This document shows, one piece after another, positions 12,722-26,804 of a DNA stretch of 64,000 bases (positions are counted from its first letter, which is position 1; each line of letters starts with the position of its first letter). A program made the translations under genes and the position numbers. The DNA is taken from assembly GCA_900239685.1 (NCBI GenBank), contig OENT01000151.1, forward strand, positions 121,220 through 185,219, in the 5' to 3' direction. Below the pieces are notes generated by a model. The model was not told where the DNA came from and ran no database searches. It saw nothing but the letters and a program-made list of their open reading frames with translations. Source of the DNA: Rotaria macrura (lineage: Eukaryota; Rotifera; Eurotatoria; Philodinida; Philodinidae).

Positions 12722-15700
12722 TTATTGGTTGTTATTTTGTTCGGGAATATTATCAGTAGAGTTTGTTGTTTGGTCAGTATTTGTTGCAAGTGTCATTGTG
12801 TCACCATCATTGTGGGTAAGTGCGTGAGAAGATTGTCTTTGAATTTGCATGCGATGCACATAAGTATTTTCCGTAGATTCAACAGAACCAGAATTTAAAT
12901 CAAATGATCGACCTTTAATTGTTAACGATGTTGTTGTTGATGGACTCCACCATGACATGAAACCTATAAATATATAAATACGTGTTAATAATTCGAATCT
13001 GAACACTCGTTGTTTTTTTGCGCTCATTTGATATTCTTACTTGATATCACTGGTAGCTGTCTTAATAAACCTTCTTGTGCAAGTATTTGTTGATTTTCAT
13101 TTTGTAAATCTTTTTGAGCTTTTTCAATTCCCACTTTGATTTTTTCTGCCATATCTTCAACATATTTTAATGCTGTTTCTGTTTCTTTACCACTATCAGC
13201 TATTTTTTGTAGCAATACATCAAGATCATCACATTTTCTGATCATTCCTAACCGTAAATAAAATATGGAGTCATGTTCATCTGTTCCGCCACCTAATGAA
13301 AATGCTGAATCATTAGCTTGTAGTTTTCTTGCTAACTCGGCTTGAATTGTATTTATTTCATATGGTGACGTATGAGATTGTTCATCTTTATCAATATGAC
13401 TTGGTATGTAGCGAATTGCTCCAATACCTGCCCAGTTTGGCATTGGAATACAAACAAGACGTTCATAGTTAGTTACACTTGATGAAAGACGTGCACGTGC
13501 AGTCATGGTAGCAAGAAGAATATCACTGAAACGTTGAAGATCATCACTAAATGCTTGAATTTCGTCGTCCTCAATAACATCTAGCAGATGTTCTAATGGA
13601 GCGAATCGGATAGCATGTGCTGGTGTTTGATTTGCATTGTCATTATTATTATTATTATTATTATCATCAGATTTTAGCATTTGAAAATGAATACCTTTGA
13701 GTAATTCCAAATTCATTTTAGGATATTGTTGAGAGAGTTTGTCGAATAGCCAAAGATTAAGAAGATCGATATAATTATGTAAATCATCTATATTTCTAAT
13801 CTAAATATGCATGGAAATCAAAGAGATGATCAAAAATATTGAACAGCAGAAATTCTGTATTCATGTTGCTTTTACATCAATTTAATTCTGTATGACACTG
13901 AGGTAAAATTGACAAGCAACTTTAATTTGTCAATATATTATCAAAAGAGATGGAAACAATATTTGAAAATTAGAAAAAACGTTTTACTAAATTTTCTTCT
14001 GATTTCAACAAGAATTTTCTTATCGTGCTTCAGTTATATTTTTTCAACTTTTGAAATATTCTCATTCTAATTATCATTGGCAGATATCATATTGTAGTTT
14101 ATTATGGTGAAAGACATTAATCACCTTCTAATAGTAGAATCGAACTATCATACAAGAATATACATAGTTCGATTAAAAGAGTTGAGTTGACGTTTAATTT
14201 ATGAAAACAAACATTTAGTTTTGCCTAGGACACAGATTTTGTGCCGCATTCTATATGAAATCATTTGATGGAAAACTCTTTAGGCTTTACATTTCAAACT
14301 CATATAGAATCTATAGCTGGTGGCAACCATTTTTTTCTTATAATAGGCTTTATTTCGTTAGCTGTAATTATCAGTAATGAAAAAACTGCTAACACCATGT
14401 GATAGTACAAAAGAGTTCATTTTGATTATCATAAAATATGTGAAGAAAGCCTGATTTTACTTTTCTTCTAGCACAACTCATGGGTTTTGAACTGTATGGC
14501 ACTCACATAGGAAAAATAGAAAAATCTAATCGTTTTAAATTGCTAAGCTTTTTCTTCTAAGTTAGAACAAAATATAACACAAGAATCATCCGATAGGTTT
14601 TCTCATGAAATTTCATCGCTTTCTGAAGAATACGTTCAGTCGACATTTTCTTCTTTTGTATATTTTTGTTGCACGAGATAATTTGAGCTTCATGGTGAAA
14701 AATGAATGAAATGTTGACGATATTTCTCATTGTGATGTTGCATACAAAAAACGATACTAACGCAAACCATCGGTTTCATTCGATAATTCTGCTTTTCTGA
14801 ATTAGCATTACAAATCAACACATAATTTAGAATATTTATAATGCATGGCTTTAATGCCGTAGATGTTATTTTATCGAAAACAAAAGCACATTTTTCATGA
14901 TTTATTAATGAGTCATACTCTCAAAATTACATGGAGAGATATTATAGTTTTCAGAATCGAGTAAATATTTTTCTATTGGTTGATCTATGATTAATTGACA
15001 TAGGAAGGAGTCAATATCAATTTGAAATCATAACAAATGTCATCAGGGTCAATCTTTATTATATTTGCGCTTGTTTTTTTTATTTTCTTCGTCTATACAC
15101 GTTGTTTTCCTGTTTTTGACAATTCTAAGTAAGAACAAATGGACAGCTTCGGTCGACTCACAGTTGAGTGTAAAAGTCTTAATGATCTTTATTTAAAATA
15201 AAATTCCTCATATTCGACTTAAGTTTTGTTTTTGTATTCATTGCATTTCATGTATTCTTTTGGTTATCAAGCTGGAAAATCTTCACAAAGAATGTTCTTT
15301 TTCTTCTGATCCTTCCCAAGCTATAGCAAGTGTTTTATTTGCTTTTTTCCCCACGAAGCAATATTTTATTTTGTGATGGTAGGGTAGATTCTTTCACATG
15401 CTTATAGACACAGGATCAAGTTATTTCATATACTCTAGACTATTGACAGACAAAGACAAATAAAATACATTTGGCAGATAAATTGAGAAGAAGACCTTGC
15501 ATTTGGTTTAGTGATAAGAATCAAAATAAAGTTTCAGTTTATTAGAAACTAGTTGTCTATATCACATAGCATGAAGAATTCAATAGGAAACGTTCCATTC
15601 CTACTCAATACTAGTTTAGCGATGAGAAAATGAATATAAAATGAACTCGAATGTTGCGATCATAGGTTGTAATCGACATCGATTAATAATGTGTCAATTG

Positions 15701-17790
15701 ATCATACATCAATCAATAGAAAGATAGTTTTAACTATTTCAGTAAATATTCTTGAATAGTTAATAATTTATAGAAAACAAAATCCTATTTCTTCGAATAA
15801 AATCATATCGGTGAACATGCCATCATAGATTGTAATATGAATTCTCTCGTATTTTACATTTGATTGAATTAAAAGTAAGACTCTTTTCAATACGATATAA
15901 ATCTAGTAGATATCATAAAAAAGATAATATTCTCTATAGCAATGTACCAAAAGTAAGTAACTTGTCATTACAAGTGAAGGCAATTTAGCAGTGATTAATC
16001 ACAAAAATATTTGTGTAGGCGGAGAAAGAAGAAACATTCATTTTTTATTTAAAAACCAACTAGATTGTCAAAGAGACGAAATAGGGATACTAATTCGATT
16101 GAAATCCTACTAAAAATCTATTCTCAAATCTTTCATCCAAGTAGAATAGATAAAATTTCGTAATACGGTTTTTCCGGTAGTACATTTAGAATATCTGAAT
16201 GCTTTCGAAATTGAAAAAAAAATGAAATTTCTAAATTTTATGAATACAAAAAATTTACATACTTCTTGTATATCATTAGCTTCAAAACGAAAAATAACCA
16301 GAGTCTTCGGTAATGGTTCATCGGGTACATCACCCGAACAAATACGTTTGTATGTTGAAACTCCGTTGTGATCATCATCAATAAGTATTTTTAATGTTTT
16401 TATTTGTTTTAACGCTTTTCGTAATAAATTTGATAAATCAAACGAACGTTTCAAATGATAAAGCACATGATTCTTTGAACATCGTTGACTAATAGACCAT
16501 ATACTTAGAAAACTAATCGATGGACTATGCAAAATAATATCATCGAATGGATGAGATATTGATGCAGCATTACTTGTTATCGTTGATGATGATGATGCAT
16601 TTGTCACCGTTGATTTTGTCGATGAATTATCATTATTGAATCTATCATCTTGTTGAGAATTCGGTTGAATTTGTTTATCTTCTTTTATTTCATTAATTGG
16701 TCGAATAAAAAAAGTTAAGTAAGGTAAATTTTGAATGCCTAATATTTTAACAATATCGATTGTGAGACTATCACAATTAATATTAATGTTTTCTTTAGTT
16801 GTTGCTAGCGATGCTAGTGAGCCTAAAAAATCACCTATGCCATGAAGCCAAAGATTGTATTGATTACAAATTTGTTTTATTTTTGTTAATTCATCACAAC
16901 GACCCAACAAACTCGTTCCTAAAAAAAAACAACAGAGAAGAGTAGAAATGAGATCGTTTCTTCTTTACAAAAAAGGAGGGACTAATTTTGTTTTCGTATT
17001 AAACCAAATTTACCAGCATTAGCAATAACCATAAATGGATAAGCGTCGTTATCATTTAAATCTCGTTTAATCAATTCTTCTAGTCGATTTACATCAATAA
17101 CATCTTCATGTGTTGAATCATTTTGAACATGTTCAAATTTAATATTCGATATTGAAGATAGTAAATCATTTTTAACATTAGTGTCAAAATCAAAAGCTAC
17201 ATAAATTATAGGTTTTTTTAATGATAAATTATTTTCATGATTGATCTGTTTAAATGCATAGCGTATTATGCGTAAAAATGTTTCAGAATAAAATGTTGAA
17301 TAAAGTAATGCATCACCATTAATATGAAATAAATTTCGACACCATTCAATGATCTCATTTTGATATTTTTGTAATACAGATGCTTTTATATTAAATGGAA
17401 GTGTATCGAAAAAAGCGGAAATCTACAGATTGAAATGAGCAAAATATGAGAAGAAAAATTCAAGATCGTTTTGTTTGATTTGATTTTTTTTTGAAGACTT
17501 ACCATAGCAACATCACCAACGCATTGTAAGTATTTGTTCCATACAACTTGAACACAATCTCGAGCTTCTTCATCTTCTTGTAAAAATGATAAACAATATG
17601 AAATAAAATCATTTTTAATTCGATTATTTAATTCGGCCATGTGATTTGCATTGTCATCGATTTCATCAGCGGCATCATCATTCGTATTCTTTGCTGTTGC
17701 TGTTTTATTGATATTTGATGATTTTAATCGTGTAGATGAATCATTTGTTTCATTGGGTTTTTGTTCGGTCTTGTCTTCCATATTTATCAT
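12722..17790 (-). CDS. PDXDC1: PDXDC1 homologue (PLP-dependent decarboxylase domain protein)
   Basis: Exons 17503-17790, 17014-17422, 16263-16918, 13041-13800 and 12722-12963 give 784 aa, nearly the length of human PDXDC1 (788 aa from memory). All phases agree. Recognisable blocks: IANAGTSLLGRCDELTKIKQ near 228, LWLHGIGD near 255, PNWAGIGAIRY, EGLLRQLPV, SWWSP and GRSFDLNSGSVEST near the C terminus. The fold is a group II (glutamate/DDC-like) decarboxylase; the biochemical role of the family is unsettled. Lys290 in CDSLTIDIVKILG lines up with the Schiff-base lysine of active enzymes. The usual HVDAA motif is replaced by HGIGD, so activity is doubtful. A poly-Asn run (ATT repeat, 13643-13662) interrupts the C-terminal part. 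Intron 4 is 2.46 kb; the others are 80-100 bp. Confidence 0.9.
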
Positions 17791-19497
17791 TTAAAAACTT
17801 GAACAGAAAATATCAAATGATTTTATCTTTGCCGTCAATGATCCAAATAAATAATCTGAAACAATAGTAGAAAAAAAAATAGGAACACCGTTTGCTGCTT
17901 TATTTTGCAGTCGCATATCTACAGAATGTTGTACATAAGCATATTTGGATGTCATACATGTGTTTCAAATACAATATTTCAATATGAATACGATCAATAA
18001 CAATCACAAAGATTACACCAACACTGGTCGATCTCGTTTTCTGTTTCTTTTTTTCTTTTTCAACAGGTAAAAAAGAGTGAGGACGTGGCAGCTGAAAGAA
18101 AAAAAAATAAAAAGAACATAACGCATGGTGTGTTTGTCTTTCTTTTTTTTCGTAATCGGACAAATAAAAACGAAATGGATTTCGACGCACCATAATGTTT
18201 CGTTCATGTGTTTGACATCGATGAGGCAGTTTGAATATGTCGTTGATGAATTCGAATAAATTTCGTTTTACGCGCTGTTTACTAACGAACATTCATATAT
18301 CCTTGGATAAATGATGTGAAAAGTACGTCATATTACTCGTGTTATTAACTATGAAAAACAACACAATCAAAAACCAAGGCTTTTCCCGTAAATTAACAAC
18401 TAAAAACTTGATAATCTATATATTATTAGGAGATTTTTATTAAAATCTTTTTCAAATTAACCCACATGCTTTATTGTTTGAATAGAGTTGAGCGAAAGAA
18501 ATGTATTTCTATGGAATCAACAACAAGGTTATCTAAAAGAAATTTTTGTTCGAATAAAATTTTCTTTCAACTAGTCACGATATTTTCGTGTAACTTTCAT
18601 TTTTCATATTTTTACCAAGCAAAGATGTTCATTCTTCATGAATGAAAAATTATTGCTTTATTATATATAGATATATGCACTAAAAATTTTGGTTAGACAG
18701 AATTTCTCGATTAACAAAAATATAGCTAAGCAGAGAACGCATGAGAAACACAGGTGAATCACTGGTGATTAACTTACTTCGTAGAAAAATTATGTTGAGG
18801 TAAATTGAGAAGAAAAATATCAGAGTAACCTTAATAAAAGATGTTGAGAGGCATAAGTACTCGTCTAAGTATATAAAGTAATTCGTTTTCAATGAGAATG
18901 TTTCACGAACATTGAAGACACCGTTTAAACGATGTTAGCGAACGAATAATGTATCTGAAAATATACACAGAATCAATTATAACTAATAAAAGAAAGTTTG
19001 ATTAGAATAAAGAAAAACACTTAATATAATCCACGTTTTTAATGCATAAGAATGCCGCCTTCAGAATTTTATCATATCGAAACGATGGATGAATTTAAGA
19101 AGAAATTTGTTCGACACTTACGTTTTTTAAAACTAAACAACTTTTATTTTCAAGTTTTATCGTTAGTGAAGTTTTGAATCGTGAATACTCATAAACAACA
19201 GATATGCTCCAGATTTGTTTTTCTTTAATACATTAATATTAATGAAATTTTCATTATCCTACGGGTAAAAATTGCTGTCAAATCGTTCTCGTCGTCGTCA
19301 AGTTGCAATCGAGATGAAGCCAATCAACTTGTTCATGTTTTACTCTATCGCACTAGCTTGAGAAGATGTCAGCATGCGTTCTATTTTTTTATATCATCGA
19401 AATATATCGATGATAGGATTTGAAGAACTTGAAAAGCTGCTGATTAAAAGTTTGTATAGAAATTATTCTTTGCTTTTAGGAAGGTCATGATAAGTTT
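17791..19497. other. Intergenic, upstream of PDXDC1
   Basis: No gene supported. A 130-codon minus-strand frame (17900-18292) is Lys/Phe-rich, crosses A/T runs and resembles no family. Confidence 0.5.
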
Positions 19498-19956
19498 CAA
19501 TAACTGTTTAATAAAATTGAAGTATTCTCTTCCGTTTGAATGATATTTATTTGACTTTCATCTTCAGTATCGTTTCGGCAACGGTGTTGCCTTCTTGAGG
19601 CTGATTTATTTATTTCTATAAACAACTGTATATATACACACGCACACGTATTTTTCTTTTTCTATTTGGCTTTTGTTTTTCATTTTAAATTATGGTAGTG
19701 GGACTGCAAGACGATGATACTGGTAGGAGTTCTCGACTATTCGTGTTCTTCCTCCGACTCACTATCATAATTTAAAATGAAAAAGAAAAGCAAAAAAGAA
19801 AAATCAGTGTGTGTGTGTATATGTACGGTGGTTTATAGAAAGAAATAAATCAGCCTGAAGAAGGCAACACCGTTGCCGAAACGATACTGAAGATGAAAGT
19901 CAAATAAATATCATTCAAAAGGAAGAGAATACTTCAATTTTATTAAACAATTATTG
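19498..19956. mobile_element. Foldback/MITE-like palindromic element
   Basis: Two arms of about 200 nt, 19498-19700 and 19760-19956, are inverted copies with few mismatches (CAATAA..TTATTG at the tips). They surround a 59-nt loop. The arms share GTATCGTTTCGGCAACGG and GTTGCCTTCTT. Flanks carry AAGTTT on both sides (19492-19497 and 19958-19963). A longer 13-nt direct repeat starting AAGTTTGTA lies at 19448 and 19958. No coding sequence. Superfamily undetermined. Confidence 0.75.
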
Positions 19957-20570
19957 CAAGTTTGTATAGATTAAAAAATTGCTGATAGTTTTCTTCAAAT
20001 ATACGGATTCAAATGCAAATATCCCATTGATGATCACTTGATACAAATAGAGTTGTACACCGAGCAGCTGTTGCGCTGCAGCTGACACTAACTAAAATTA
20101 CCGAAAACGCGAGCCTCCGTCACCGCTACTAACACTTGTCGAATGCTTCCTTTTCCGGTCATTTCTAATCATGCTTTTGTATGCATTGATTGTGTGTGTT
20201 CAATCAAGATGTAAAACAGTTGTTCAGTATGATTTTTGAAAAATATGAATACTCAGATATTGAAATGAATATATTTTTTATTTTTGAAAGAATTATTGAG
20301 TTTAAATTTTCAAGCCACTACCACCACTGCCGTGAGCAAAGTAACAGTTAAACGTTTTTAGCCACCGCCGCTGATAAACTCATCGACTTACACATCTAGA
20401 TACAAATATTTGAAGACTTGTACAGAATCAATTTCTTAATTCAAAATTTTTCAATGCTAGTTAATCTAAACTTGCTCAACTAAAAGTATAATCTCATACA
20501 TAAGATGTTCTAAACAAACTATGAGTACAACAATCATGAAAACGATCATATTTTGTCAAATGCATACGTC

Positions 20571-21489
20571 GTTAGTATAGGTCGCATCCCGATTCGTCCT
20601 ATGTATATTCGTCCCATCTAAAATTCGTCCCGTCCTAATTGACTCCTAACTCGTCCCTTTCTGAATTTGCCCCTGTCCTAACTCTTCCCTTGCTTAATTG
20701 ATGTCTAATTTTTCGAAATTTCGTGATTAGCGGTATCTGTTGGATACTAGATATACTGATCACAACATCTTCTATCTCGCTGGTCGTCTGCTTTAAGAAA
20801 AAGCTTGGAAAAAACTACCAAAAAGGAAAATTCTTTTATTACTCTAGCAAATCGAATAACTATCATGTTTAATATCACATATAGCGAATGTTGACAGCCT
20901 GTGTTGAACACTGAAGTATATCAATGTACAAGAAAAGGGAATACGAAGCAATGAATTAATGGTACAGCCGGGATCGTAGTTGTACAAGTTCTCTTTCAAG
21001 ATGTTCAAAGGATCTAACAATTATTCGTTCACTATCTGGTCATGCTTGTCAATCGATTAGTAATACAAATACTTTCATCGATGAGAGCATTGCAGAATGA
21101 AAAACAGAATTGCTTAAGAAACCTTTGCGCACACTCGGAAAAAAAGAAAAGTTAGTGATCATATTGATGCCCAATCGATGTGGTTGCTCGAACAGCATAC
21201 AAACGGAGAAATATCTGATTGAACATTAGCAATTCACTGTGGAAAAGATGTGAAAATGAAACTAGTCAAGAAATAGAACAATAAATATAGTAGTACCTTT
21301 AATGTAATCTTATTTTTCTTTGATAATAAATAGTTCTTTCTCTATAACACAATATATTGTTTGATCAAAAATTAGGGACGAGTTAGGAGTGGTTGAAAAA
21401 AATACAGCGACGAGTTGAGAAAAATTTAAATTGGCACGAATTTAGAACGGGACGAATACTGGACGAATCGGGTCTAAACCGTTAGTATA
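20571..21489. mobile_element. Non-autonomous DNA transposon with 9-bp TSD (MULE-like)
   Basis: Perfect 9-bp target duplication GTTAGTATA at 20571-20579 and 21481-21489 flanks a 901-bp element. Its ends are inverted: GGT..CCCGATTCGTCC on the left and the reverse complement on the right. Several ATTCGTCC/GACGAAT copies form subterminal repeats at both ends. A 9-bp duplication is typical of Mutator-like elements. No intact transposase frame is visible inside. Confidence 0.75.
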
Positions 21490-24400
21490 TGTTTTTCAAA
21501 GTCCATGAGATATTTTTGTTTCAATCAAGGTTATCTTGTTAGCAATAGAGAAAGTAATGTAGGCGCTTTCGATATAAGATTCTTAATTTCAACTAGAAAA
21601 TAGTGTCGAGTTCACCGTAACAATTAAGATTTCTGAATTGACTACGATACTCAGACACATCCAAGATTTGATCTGTTTAAATAAAAAATGAATATCAGCA
21701 CAAAAATATATGGGTGTAATTGAAAGAAGAAAATATGTTTCAATCAGTCCTGGCGGAATATGTCGAAAACATAAAAGCCCTAAATGGAAAAGATGGATAT
21801 GAAAATTCGCTCAGTAAAATGTGAACATAGGTAATCTATTGTTTGGATACACGATGATTATTTTTTGTTAATCTAGAATAAAAAATACAAGAGAATATTA
21901 ACAAAATAAAAAAATCTGTAAGTTTCTCTGAGTGTTAGAATACAAAAGAGCTTGACCTAAGAAAAATATGGTGGGATGTCATTTTTTCTTTTTTTTAACT
22001 AATAACAATACATTTGGATGATGTCTCCAGTAAATTGATTTAATTTTTAAGAGATGTATTATGCAAATGATGAAATCTGAGTTAACTATCGGTAGTTTCG
22101 ACTCAGTTGTACTCGGGAGCCAGTTAAATTCAAATCTCTTCAAAATGACCATATTCTATTTGGATCAATTGAACGAACTGAACTTTGCTGAGTTTATTTT
22201 CGAACATATTCGGTATGTATATTATTCTCACGATTTCCTTTTGCACTGGTTTTTATTTCGAGGTTTTTCGTGAATCCCCTATACAATCGGTGGTGGTGAC
22301 TTGATTTTTGTTTTTCGACTAACAGTCATGCATCTATAAACAAAAAAAAGCACTAGAAGCCATGTTATCAGCCATAAACGAGAGAATCTTCTCCACCTTA
22401 AAACTGGTCAAGTCGAATTAGTGAAGTAGGACGAATGGCACTCATCTCAATGAACTACCAATAAAATATACGCAAACCGAGATTAAAAGTTATTATCTAA
22501 CAAGTCATTGAAAGTATTTCACAAAAACAAAGGTACAATAATCAGAATTTCTGCTCTGGGTTGTTATTTAAATGTTTGTTTTTCGATGAATTTCCCCATA
22601 TCTCTGTAATCAAAGAATACTGCAAGTTTGAAGAGTTAATATTGAAACGTCTGAAAGAAATCATCTCGAATACCTTTGATAAGTTATTTCTATCAGACGC
22701 TTCCATTGACGATTTCTTGAATTAGTTGCAGATACTAACGCATAAGGTTTGGTTTCAGCTCACTATACATGTAAAATCAAAGTATCGAACATATTTGTGT
22801 GAGGAATTTTTCAATGGTTAGCAGCTTTGTTTTAATTTAATTCTCTTAATGAAGTAAAATTTTGATCTTTGCATTCGTTTTGAGTACAGGAATAAAGAGA
22901 ACTTATGCATATGAGACATTTATTATATATTCAGGTGACACCGACTGGTAATGTTTCAAGACGTTCATGAAATAATAAATTTATCCTTTATTTTTTAGAG
23001 CCTTTCGTGACTAGAATGTAGAGTTCAGGAAAAAATTGCTAAGTATCGATTTTTTACTTCATCAAACCCAATGGAAAGTATTTTAGAGTCTATCTTGAAA
23101 GTGGTATTCTTTTTCAAGTTTGTTTTATTTGTCGTTGCACTTAGTCACTTAAGTTATAAATGTGATCAAGCGTGTAACCGATGAATATGAACTTGCATAT
23201 GCCGATGTGGATTCGAGCGTAAATGAAGAGAAAATGCACAACAATATTCGCACACATAGAGTCATAGAACCTCTCAGCATACAATCATATAGTTATATCT
23301 ATATTTTATAGAGTTTATAAATGAGATAAACTAAACCAAATTCTTTTCCTATTGTGCCAAGAAGATGCGTGACTGTCTGCATATAGTAATCTATTTTAAG
23401 AAAAGAAAATAAGAGAAAATCGAATAGAATATATTGATTTACTATTAAGACCATATCTAAAGATGTATATCGATTGAGTTTTATGAATGATAACTGAGAT
23501 ATACTGAAACGAAATCCATTTCTATTCCTGCAACACATTGTCTATACATGTGTTTTACTTCCTCTTCAATCTAGAGTAGATTTGTACTTGCGTTATCAAA
23601 CATCACATTCCATTTGTAACCATGTTGATCGATGATGCAATTCATAAAACATCATGAATTTTTTGAGTGAATGTTCTAAATTCATTTTGAAAAATTCCAT
23701 TTCACTCTAGTGACTACTATGTGTTTAATGTATGCTTTGTTTTTTAAATGAACCTTGAAAAAAAAACATTCGTTCATAGTTGACAAAAATGATCAATTTT
23801 TTAACTAGTTTATTTTATCGAATCATCCGTTTTGCGAAGATATCACTATGAAGGAATAGAATACTTGACTGAAATTAATATTTCTTTGGTCTTATTTATC
23901 TATCGAGTGTTTTCAAATAGTTTGAACTGTTTATAGTTAGATCTGTCTACAGCTACAATTATTGATGATAAAAATGAAAAACTATTCATTTTTATTATGT
24001 GAACGCATCTATTGTTTATATGTTCGAGCGAGACTGGAGCAGAATACAGTTTCGAACAGTTATACGTTATTTCTAGAATGTTGAGTATCTGCATACGAAG
24101 TCATTCCATTCGGCGATAAATTATAACCATTGAAACCTATGGTGATATACCCAAAATGACTGTGATTTAAATTGCAGGTAAAAATAACTCTGTTTTATCA
24201 ATCTCATATTTTGTCAATGTTTCTAATGAAAGATAAAACTTCTTTAGATGTCACTTTTCTTAGATGCCTTCATTCAGTTAGAGGTAACCGAAAACTTCGA
24301 TTTGAGTCCAGACAGACAAAGGCTAATTAACTTATATTTCATGAGTACGATTTTTCTTAAATAATTTTCTATTATTATATTATATTATTGGCTAATTCGT

Positions 24401-26035
24401 TTTGTATGGAACAGATAACATTTCTATGTCAACAATAGAGCCATCTTTTTATCTAATGAATCAAGTTTAAAGTTCGCTCTCAGACGTTCGTTGCACAGTA
24501 GCATTTTTATTATGTAAAACCTATGGCCACTTTTGAAGTTTAGGAATATGCAGCGTTGAAATTCGAATTTTTCTAGCCGCAATTCCGTGACTGATTGAAT
24601 CGAGACGGAATTCGATAAGTTCTGCCAGATATACTGCTTATATCTTCATGTTTTACATGCTAATAAAATAATTAACAATCACACATAGAAATAAGAATCA
24701 CTATTCGAAAAGTACAACTTTTCTTATTTTCCGGTAAGGTTTCCCCTTTAGCACACTGAACACTTCAACATGCAGACTCTGCATCTAGCAATTATAAAAA
24801 AATAAGATCACCGACGAGAAGTTTTTTAGATGGGACTACTGCTTTGAGTAGAATCTACAATCGCTGAAGTTAATTACTATATTGTTTCATCCTTATTTTA
24901 ATAAGAAAGTATTGAATTTATTATAAGGCTGCTGTTGTTTGTCGATGTTAAAAAACGTTACAAGCTATGATTTTGACTAGTAACACAAATTTACTGTTGA
25001 CATTCAAAAATGAGTAGGATGTATTAAAATTATTTTTGTCTTATCTACATCATGAGTCAGACACAAAAGACGAAGTAAGCGTATGAAAAAGTCATAGATT
25101 ATAACAACAGTATTCAGAATTTTCGTTCTTTCCTAATTAACTGAATGAAAAAACACTACTTTGATGAATGAAAAATAACTATGAAACTTTTTTGTGAGTA
25201 AAAATACTATTTCTGCTTATCTAAAAGCAAAAATCTTTCATTTCAAGATCCTGTAAATTATTGAGTACTTGCAACCTGATACTGAATATAAAGATTTCTG
25301 TGCGTTACACCTCACTTCATCTATTTGATTCTCTTTGCCTAATCTCTCGCTAACATAAAGTTGTGTCACCATCTCCGACTGTTCCATTACGTAATGCTAT
25401 CCCTTTCATTCTATTGCTATCTGCTCAGATACCAATGCTTACTGAACGATTCACAAACACATGTGAACAATGAACGACAACGACTGAAGATTTTTAAATG
25501 ACAAACAATATAGTAATATAGGAAGCATTCTTACGGTTCGTCATATTGCGGTCATAATACCCTACGAAGATGTTTTCTCCAAACTTACAATAGCGAACTA
25601 TTCTATTTCTTTACCTATGGACATCTGTATGAAGTGAGTGTAATTTTATATGAATCATTGAAGTTTATCTATTATCTTTCAGAGAATTTTATTTTCTTGC
25701 TGATTGAAAGATTTACTTTTAGGTATTTCGCAACTTATTAGCATGCTTTTATGACTTATGTAATATACTAAAGGGATTCACCATGACTCCATCTTTTTCT
25801 GGGAGTATTTCAACAAAATTCCTTCGTCGTCAAGTATTGCACCAGTCACCATTACTAATTTTGTCATTATATAAGTCTTATCATAATAACAGAAAAATAG
25901 AAAGTATCACATACTGATTAGCCTCTTTGTTAGGAGTCCTTGTTTTGTTTTGCATTAGTGATACTGTCAGCGATAGAAACGTAACCATTCTCAAAATTCC
26001 TTTATATTTACTGTGAATGACCTCCTTCTAAGAAA
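21490..26035. other. Gene-free stretch
   Basis: About 4.5 kb of AT-rich DNA. The longest open frames (for example 22061-22273, 23299-23538, 23900-24094) show no conserved motif, no splice-compatible neighbours and no signal of coding bias. Nothing else seen. Confidence 0.5.
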
Positions 26036-26804
26036 ATGAATGCTGAATGGAGTCGATGTCCAATATGTTTCGAAGATTATTCATCAGCACATAGACCTAC
26101 GACATTTGTTTGTGGTCATTCAACATGTATTGATCATACATATGGTTCCGAAAGGCTACGGAACTGTAAATTTAATAAAAATGAAAGCTTTTTCATTTAT
26201 TGATAGATTCTCTTTGTTGAAGGTCCTATTTGTCGGCATCCATTGCAACAAGACAAATATAATATATCGTATAATCTGGAGGAAGCTTCATGCCTATTTC
26301 AACTAATTAACAGTACGATCGATTTGTCAACTATATTACTTCCATTAGAAGTAAATCATAGCGATGATGAAAATAATCCTTTGCAAATGATCAAACGTGA
26401 TGAAATCTACTCTACAAACATACAAGCTGAAATTAACCGTTGATATCACAATCAACCCTCATTTATATCCAATGTCTTAAGAAGAAATCTAGCATCATCA
26501 ATGAAAGACATAAGATCGAATCCAACAAGATTACAAGTAAATCAACATAGAAGTTATCAGAAAACATATGGTCATCAGTGTGACCTTGTTTCGACCATAG
26601 AATGTTGCTCATGTATCGGTAAGATTCTTCTTGGATAAAACTATCCACTATATGCATCGATTCATTGTTATTTGAAACATCGTTTATTCAGATAGGCGAC
26701 CACGACAACCAGATAATATGTATCCGACATATTCTGATGGTCGACGAATAATATTTGCAGCAACACGCAATCAGTATTACTGTCCGGTTTGTAGAACACG
26801 ATGA
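26036..26804 (+). pseudogene. RING-finger protein gene with in-frame TGA
   Basis: Three exons: 26036-26165, 26223-26618 and 26692-26804 (introns 57 and 73 bp, phases agree), 212 codons plus stop. The N-terminal RING reads CPIC-x14-CGHSTCIDH-..-CPIC; its last CPIC is created exactly across intron 1 (T|GT). The C terminus ends YYCPVCRTR, adding another Cys pair. Codon 117 (26441-26443) is TGA in the middle of an otherwise open 132-codon exon: INR, stop, YHNQPS. A CGA-to-TGA change is the simplest cause. A truncated 116-aa protein would keep the whole RING, so function is still possible. The sequence CCTTCTAAG just before the ATG could serve as a trans-splice acceptor. A RING usually means ubiquitin E3 ligase activity; the substrate is unknown. 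Confidence 0.7.

Noticed and set aside
16110..16262. Continuation of the PDXDC1 frame past 16263
   Set aside because: A consensus donor GTATGT follows GAA at 16263 and the extra residues do not match the family; the next true exon is 13800.
26441..26443. Selenocysteine reading of the RING gene TGA
   Set aside because: No Sec-protein context and no SECIS-like structure noticed; Arg (CGA) loss is simpler.
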